This document shows, piece by piece, positions 58,415 to 64,000 of a stretch of DNA of 64,000 nucleotides. Source of the DNA: Enterobacter chengduensis (GTDB lineage Bacteria > Pseudomonadota > Gammaproteobacteria > Enterobacterales > Enterobacteriaceae). How positions within the stretch are numbered: position 1 is the first letter of the stretch; every line of letters begins with the position of its first letter. A program made the translations under genes and the position numbers. The DNA is taken from positions 496,001 to 560,000 of the forward strand of contig NZ_CP043318.1 of the NCBI RefSeq assembly GCF_001984825.2. The letters run 5' to 3'. Under the pieces are notes generated by a model. That model did not search any database and had not been told where the DNA came from. It saw only the letters and a program-made list of their open reading frames with translations.

Positions 58415-58882
58415 ATGAAACTACGTGATTCGCTGGCAGAAAATAACTCCATCCTTTTACAGGCTGAGGCCAGCACCTGGCAGGAAGCGGTGAAGCTGAG
58501 CGTGGATCTGCTGGTTAAGGCTGACGTTGTCGAGCCGCGTTACTACCAGGCCATTCTGGATGGCGTGGCGCAGCACGGCCCTTACTTTGTGATTGCCCCG
58601 GGTCTGGCTATGCCGCACGGGCGTCCTGAAGAGGGGGTGAAGAAAACTGGCTTCGCGCTGGTGACGCTGAAAACGCCGCTGGTGTTTAACCACGAAGATA
58701 ACGACCCGGTCGATATTCTGATCACCATGGCCGCCGTGGATGCGAACACCCACCAGGAGGTGGGCATCATGCAGATCGTCAATCTGTTTGATGATGAAGC
58801 CAATTTTGACCGTTTACGCGCCTGCCGTACCGAGCAGGACGTGCTGGATTTAATCGATCACGCCACCGCGGCGGCTGTTTAA
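58415..58882 (+). CDS. ulaC: Ascorbate PTS component EIIA, UlaC
   Basis: Mannitol-type EIIA domain that takes phosphate from HPr and gives it to UlaB. The 155 residues have the phosphorylated histidine in [11 protein letters not shown] (H68) and the [20 protein letters not shown] strand pair of the family. It lies between ulaB and ulaD with gaps of 9 and 12 bp. Confidence 0.97.
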   Translation: MKLRDSLAENNSILLQAEASTWQEAVKLSVDLLVKADVVEPRYYQAILDGVAQHGPYFVIAPGLAMPHGRPEEGVKKTGFALVTLKTPLVFNHEDNDPVDILITMAAVDANTHQEVGIMQIVNLFDDEANFDRLRACRTEQDVLDLIDHATAAAV

Positions 58883-58894
58883 GAGGGAATTGAA

Positions 58895-59545
58895 ATGTCA
58901 TTACCAATGTTGCAGGTCGCGCTGGATAACCAAACGTTGTCCCACGCTTACGAAACCACCCGCCTGATCGCGGAAGAAGTCGATATCATCGAAGTGGGCA
59001 CCATTCTGTGCGTCGGCGAGGGCGTGCGTGCCGTTCGCGACCTGAAGGCGCTCTATCCGCACAAAATCGTGCTGGCAGATGCCAAAATCGCCGATGCGGG
59101 CAAAATCCTCTCCCGCATGTGCTTTGAAGCCAACGCCGACTGGGTCACCGTGATCTGCTGTGCGGATATCAACACCGCCAAAGGCGCGCTGGACGTGGCA
59201 AAAGAGTTTAACGGCGACGTGCAGATTGAGCTGACCGGTTTCTGGACCTGGGAGCAGGCTCAGGAGTGGCGCGATGCGGGCATTCAGCAGGTGGTATATC
59301 ACCGCAGCCGCGACGCGCAGGCCGCAGGCGTGGCGTGGGGCGAGGCGGATATCAGCGCGATCAAGCGTCTGGCCGATATGGGCTTCAAAGTCACCGTGAC
59401 CGGTGGCCTGGCGCTGGAAGATCTGCCGCTGTTCCAGGGTATCCCGATTCACGTCTTTATCGCCGGTCGCAGCATTCGTGATGCCGCGTCTCCGGTGGAA
59501 GCGGCGCGTCAGTTCAAACGTTCAATCGCTCAGCTTTGGGGCTAA
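58895..59545 (+). CDS. ulaD: 3-keto-L-gulonate-6-phosphate decarboxylase UlaD
   Basis: Magnesium-dependent decarboxylase of the OMP-decarboxylase suprafamily that yields L-xylulose 5-phosphate and CO2. The 216 residues show the metal and substrate motifs [23 protein letters not shown] and [14 protein letters not shown], then the phosphate site [12 protein letters not shown]. It is the second enzyme of the ascorbate route, after UlaG. Confidence 0.97.
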   Translation: MSLPMLQVALDNQTLSHAYETTRLIAEEVDIIEVGTILCVGEGVRAVRDLKALYPHKIVLADAKIADAGKILSRMCFEANADWVTVICCADINTAKGALDVAKEFNGDVQIELTGFWTWEQAQEWRDAGIQQVVYHRSRDAQAAGVAWGEADISAIKRLADMGFKVTVTGGLALEDLPLFQGIPIHVFIAGRSIRDAASPVEAARQFKRSIAQLWG

Positions 59546-59554
59546 GGAGCGGGT

Positions 59555-60415
59555 ATGTTGTCAAAACAGGTCCCGCTTGGCATCTATGAAAAGGCACTCC
59601 CTGCGGGGGAGTGCTGGCTGGAGCGGTTACGGCTGGCAAAACAGCTGGGTTTCGATTTTGTCGAAATGTCCGTGGATGAGACGGACGAGCGTCTCTCTCG
59701 CCTCGACTGGAGCCGCGAGCAGCGCCTGGCGCTGGTGAGCGCCATTGCCGAAACGGGCGTGCGCGTGCCGTCCATGTGCCTGAGCGCCCATCGCCGTTTT
59801 CCGCTCGGTAGCGAAGACGATGCCGCGCGCGCGCAGGGGCTGGAGATCATGCGTAAAGCCATCCGCTTTGCGCAGGATGTCGGTATCCGCGTGATTCAGC
59901 TGGCGGGGTATGACGTTTACTATCAGGACGCCAACGATGAAACGCGCCGTCGTTTCCGTGACGGCCTGAAAGAGAGCGTAGAGATGGCAAGCCGCGCGCA
60001 GGTGACGCTGGCGATGGAGATCATGGACTACCCGCTGATGAACTCCATCAGCAAGGCGCTGGGCTACGCGCACTATCTGAACAACCCGTGGTTCCAGCTT
60101 TATCCCGATATCGGCAACCTGTCGGCATGGGATAACGACGTGCAGATGGAGCTGCAGGCGGGCATCGGGCATATCGTGGCGGTGCATGTTAAAGATACCC
60201 GTCCTGGCGTGTTTAAAAACGTACCGTTCGGCACCGGGGTGGTGGATTTCGAACGGTGCTTCGAGACGCTCAGGCAGACAGGCTATTGCGGGCCGTACCT
60301 GATTGAGATGTGGAGCGAAACGTCAGACGACCCGGCTGCGGAAGTGGCCAGGGCGCGGGACTGGGTGCGCGAGCGTATGGCGCGGGCGGGGCTGCTGGAG
60401 GCTGAACATGCTTAA
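59555..60415 (+). CDS. ulaE: L-xylulose-5-phosphate 3-epimerase UlaE
   Basis: TIM-barrel epimerase (xylose-isomerase-like fold) that converts L-xylulose 5-phosphate to L-ribulose 5-phosphate. The 286 residues include the family segments [24 protein letters not shown] and [12 protein letters not shown] with likely metal-binding glutamates, and [11 protein letters not shown]. It is two residues longer than the E. coli protein. Its end overlaps ulaF by eight bases, which suggests coupled translation. Confidence 0.96.
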   Translation: MLSKQVPLGIYEKALPAGECWLERLRLAKQLGFDFVEMSVDETDERLSRLDWSREQRLALVSAIAETGVRVPSMCLSAHRRFPLGSEDDAARAQGLEIMRKAIRFAQDVGIRVIQLAGYDVYYQDANDETRRRFRDGLKESVEMASRAQVTLAMEIMDYPLMNSISKALGYAHYLNNPWFQLYPDIGNLSAWDNDVQMELQAGIGHIVAVHVKDTRPGVFKNVPFGTGVVDFERCFETLRQTGYCGPYLIEMWSETSDDPAAEVARARDWVRERMARAGLLEAEHA

Positions 60416-61094
60416 GCTTAAACAGCAGGTCTTTGAGGCCAACATGGATCTGCCGCGCTACGGGCTGGTGACGTTCACCTGGGGTAACGTCAGCGCGATT
60501 GATCGTGAACGCGGCGTCATCGTCATCAAGCCCAGCGGCGTGGCGTATGAGACCATGAAGGTCGACGATATGGTTGTCGTGGACCTCGAAGGAAACGTCG
60601 TCAAGGGGCAGTGGCGTCCTTCTTCGGATACCGCTACCCATCTGGCGCTTTATCGACGTTATCCCTCCCTCGGTGGGGTAGTGCATACGCACTCCACCCA
60701 TGCCACCGCCTGGGCACAGGCAGGGCTTGCCATCCCGGCGCTGGGCACGACCCACGCGGACTACTTCTTTGGCGATATCCCCTGCACGCGCGCATTAACG
60801 CAGGATGAAGTCGAAGGCGAGTACGAGCTCAACACCGGCAGGGTGATTATCGAAACGCTGGGTGAGGCAGAACCGCTGCATACGCCGGGGATTGTGGTGT
60901 ATCAGCACGGTCCGTTCTCCTGGGGAAAAGATGCCCACGACGCCGTCCATAATGCGGTCGTCATGGAGGAAGTGGCCCGCATGGCGTGGATTGCCCGCGA
61001 CATCAACCCGCAGCTTCAGGGCATTGATGATTACCTGATGAACAAGCATTTCATGCGCAAGCACGGCCCGAATGCCTACTACGGGCAGAAGTGA
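60408..61094 (+). CDS. ulaF: L-ribulose-5-phosphate 4-epimerase UlaF
   Basis: Zinc-dependent class II aldolase-type epimerase that makes D-xylulose 5-phosphate, which enters the pentose phosphate route. The 228 residues have the metal histidines in [13 protein letters not shown] and a later [13 protein letters not shown], and the phosphate site WGNVSAIDR. The ATG at 60408 ([15 protein letters not shown]) is the family start, inside the end of ulaE; the ORF extends far upstream in another frame of ulaE. It closes the operon. Confidence 0.97.
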   Translation: MLKLKQQVFEANMDLPRYGLVTFTWGNVSAIDRERGVIVIKPSGVAYETMKVDDMVVVDLEGNVVKGQWRPSSDTATHLALYRRYPSLGGVVHTHSTHATAWAQAGLAIPALGTTHADYFFGDIPCTRALTQDEVEGEYELNTGRVIIETLGEAEPLHTPGIVVYQHGPFSWGKDAHDAVHNAVVMEEVARMAWIARDINPQLQGIDDYLMNKHFMRKHGPNAYYGQK

Positions 61095-61101
61095 ATAAGC
61101 G

Positions 61102-61144
61102 CTCTGGAATACCGAAAACAGTTGTAACCGGTGGTATTCCGGAG
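61102..61144 (+). terminator. Hairpin after ulaF
   Basis: A 12-bp stem with one G-U pair (CTCTGGAATACC 61102-61113, GGTATTCCGGAG 61133-61144, loop of 19). It is followed by CCTTTC, a weak T run. It is the most likely end of the ulaABCDEF transcript. Confidence 0.6.
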
Positions 61145-61152
61145 CCTTTCAC

Positions 61153-61176
61153 AAAAAAAGCCCCCGGGCAGGGGGC
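61153..61176 (-). terminator. Terminator of yjfY
   Basis: A 6-bp GC stem (GCCCCC 61160-61165, loop of five, GGGGGC 61171-61176). On the minus strand it is followed by seven T, so it serves yjfY, whose stop is 57 bp away. Confidence 0.8.
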
Positions 61177-61233
61177 AACGTCAACTATGGCTATGTTCTC
61201 GTTGTTGGCTTTCCTGGTGCTAGCGTTAAAGCG

Positions 61234-61509
61234 TTATCGGTAAATATCTGCACTGGCGTGCATATTGCCGTTGCTGCCGGGCTCACGGATTAACATCACG
61301 TGATAATAGGCTGCGCCCTGTGCATCGGTTTCTTTGTTTAGTGCCTGATCTGCTTCACTTTCTGTGGCGAAATTATGATTGATGTAAATGACGCCCAAGC
61401 TTTGCACATCATCCATGTTTCTGGCCTGTCGGCCGTCTATCTTGATGGCTGCCATCGCGTTTGCACTGAGCAAAAGCGCCGCCATTATGGCTAATGCGAT
61501 TTTTTTCAT
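61234..61509 (-). CDS. yjfY: DUF1471 (YhcN-family) periplasmic protein YjfY
   Basis: A 91-residue secreted protein with a signal peptide (MKKIALAIMAALLLSANAMA) and a DUF1471 domain: QARNMDDVQSLGVIYINHN, then YYHVMLIREPG and the end NMHASADIYR. The role is unknown. The ATG at 61509 with GGAG eight bases ahead matches the family; the ORF reads 36 codons further up without a signal. It is the third DUF1471 gene here and lies between the ula operon and the rpsF operon. Confidence 0.92.
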   Translation of the reverse strand: MKKIALAIMAALLLSANAMAAIKIDGRQARNMDDVQSLGVIYINHNFATESEADQALNKETDAQGAAYYHVMLIREPGSNGNMHASADIYR

Positions 61510-61722
61510 GATATGCGCTCCACGACTGCGTGCGGTGTGAGGGGGGATGCTCCTCCTTTTATTCGGGTGATCTCTGATTAAAGTGTAATCACTCATCCGG
61601 CGGGGATGCGTGACCATTTCTGATGCAGTTGTTCAAAAAAACAACGCTTCCGGATGTGACCAATTTTAAATCACCCACTTAGACCCGCTTCGCGCTTTGT
61701 GCGAATTATTTGTGCAATCAGC

Positions 61723-61751
61723 TTGAGTTTCCGGGGGCGCGCAAGTATTAT
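61723..61751 (+). promoter_or_regulatory. Promoter of rpsF-priB-rpsR-rplI
   Basis: TTGAGT (61723-61728) and TATTAT (61746-61751) with a 17-base spacer, followed by GACGCGTC. This is a good sigma-70 promoter about 100 bases before rpsF, in the right place for a long regulated leader. Confidence 0.82.
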
Positions 61752-61790
61752 GACGCGTCAATTTTTCAGCCGACCTTTAACACGTTCCTT

Positions 61791-62246
<456 letters not shown>

Positions 62247-62252
62247 TTTCTG

Positions 62253-62799
<547 letters not shown>

Positions 62800-62828
62800 T
62801 CGGGCACGGTCCATTAATACGACTTTAA

Positions 62829-63290
<462 letters not shown>

Positions 63291-63311
63291 TTTTTTACTC
63301 TGCTCACGTTG

Positions 63312-63345
63312 AAACGCCGGCCTTGTGCCGGCGTTTTGCTTTTTA
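63312..63345 (+). terminator. Terminator of the rpsF-rplI operon
   Basis: A perfect 10-bp stem (AAACGCCGGC 63312-63321, loop CTTGT, GCCGGCGTTT 63327-63336) is followed by TGCTTTTT. It may also work for ytfB coming from the other side, since A-rich DNA precedes it. Confidence 0.92.
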
Positions 63346-63358
63346 CCGATCCGGAAGC

Positions 63359-64000
63359 TTAACGCGCCCTGATGAAACTGCCGTCCGGCTGACGGGTAAA
63401 CAGCACCTGTTGTCCATTTCCGGTATCAATCGTTAACCCCGTCACCACACCGCTGGCATTCTGGCGAATCTGTACCATCTGACCATTTTGCAGGTTACTG
63501 AGCGGCTTACCCGCACCTTCCACTTTCGCCATGGCATACACGTCGGTGGGCGGCAGGTTGTGATCGCGGAACAGCTGCGCCAGGGTTTTGCCCGGCTCTA
63601 CGCGATAGGAACGCCACTGTTGCTCAATGCCGGTGGGCTGTTGCGCCTGAGGCTGAGAGGGGGCAGCGGCCTGATCCTGCGGCTGTTCATCCTGAATGGG
63701 TTCTGGCTCAACCGGCGCCACCTGACCCGGATCGTTAGACGGGGTGACGAGCTGCGTCTGCATCGGCTGGGCGTCAGGCTGCGGCCGCGTCTGCGACTGA
63801 ATGTCCAGTTGGGCATTGCGGGTGACGGGGGCGGTATCAACATCATCACCGCCGGAAGGAAGCAGGAAGCCCACAATCACCATCAGCGCGCCAATGATGA
63901 TCCCTCTGCGATGCAGAGGAGGCAGCGGGTCCATGATGCGAAAATTGTCCGGCGCCTGCCAGATTTTCGCCAGGGTAGGTTTCAGTTCAATTCGCCCGGG
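63359..64000 (-). CDS. ytfB: OapA-family cell-envelope protein YtfB (start cut by window end)
   Basis: A protein with one membrane helix (GIIIGALMVIVGFLLPSG), a Pro/Gln-rich linker and a C-terminal LysM-like/OapA domain (SYRVEPGKTLAQLFRDHNL, ending QVLFTRQPDGSFIRAR). In E. coli YtfB is linked to cell division and binds glycans. The reading frame is open to the last base; the 22 codons upstream of the internal ATG at 63934 (PGRIELKPTLAKIWQAPDNF) match the E. coli N terminus, so the true start should be about one codon outside the window. Confidence 0.92.
   Translation of the reverse strand, partial: PGRIELKPTLAKIWQAPDNFRIMDPLPPLHRRGIIIGALMVIVGFLLPSGGDDVDTAPVTRNAQLDIQSQTRPQPDAQPMQTQLVTPSNDPGQVAPVEPEPIQDEQPQDQAAAPSQPQAQQPTGIEQQWRSYRVEPGKTLAQLFRDHNLPPTDVYAMAKVEGAGKPLSNLQNGQMVQIRQNASGVVTGLTIDTGNGQQVLFTRQPDGSFIRAR

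Overview
The window is a continuous piece of enterobacterial chromosome, most likely from the Enterobacter cloacae complex. Its backbone follows the dsbD to rplI/ytfB order known from Escherichia coli. It differs in carrying a class C beta-lactamase of the ACT/MIR kind with its divergent LysR regulator ampR, set between blc and frdD. It also has ecnR beside the entericidin genes, and lacks the yjfIJKLMC block between rlmB and aidB. Species assignment rests on remembered protein sequences, not on a search.

Layout. 1-5.2 kb, minus strand: the start of yjdC, then dsbD, cutA, dcuA and aspA (periplasmic thiol reduction and anaerobic C4-dicarboxylate metabolism). 5.5-9.9 kb: fxsA, the amino-acid exporter yjeH, groES-groEL behind a heat-shock promoter, and the lipoprotein yjeI. 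9.9-13.8 kb: epmB, efp, ecnA, ecnB, ecnR, sugE (gdx) behind a guanidine-II riboswitch, and blc. 13.9-19.4 kb: ampC, ampR and frdABCD. 19.7-28.5 kb: epmA, yjeM, mscM, psd, rsgA and orn. 28.7-29.0 kb: three tRNA-Gly(GCC) genes. 29.3-40.9 kb: queG, then the long nnr-tsaE-amiB-mutL-miaA-hfq-hflX-hflK-hflC series and yjeT. 41-46.2 kb: purA, nsrR, rnr and rlmB. 46.27-47.56 kb: a complete IS481-family insertion sequence. 47.6-54.4 kb: an MFS transporter, aidB, a chemoreceptor, yjfN, bsmA and yjfP. 54.4-61.1 kb: the ascorbate regulon ulaR, ulaG and ulaABCDEF. 61.2-64 kb: yjfY, the ribosomal operon rpsF-priB-rpsR-rplI, and the start of ytfB, which is cut by the window end.

Genes that work together: EpmA and EpmB modify Lys34 of EF-P, and all three genes lie within 11 kb. 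FrdABCD, AspA and DcuA form the aspartate/fumarate/succinate respiratory loop. UlaABC import and phosphorylate ascorbate, UlaG-D-E-F convert it to D-xylulose 5-phosphate, and UlaR controls both divergent units. AmpR controls AmpC. MutL, MiaA, Hfq and the HflKC/HflX proteins share one transcription block.

I found no phage, defence system, CRISPR array or clearly undescribed multi-gene system. The best leads are the IS481-family copy, which split a palindromic intergenic repeat and left a 5-bp duplication; the duplicated 23-bp modules in its ends; the accessory rlmB-yjfN interval (MFS transporter and a chemoreceptor with a flagellar-type promoter); and several tightly interlocked gene borders.
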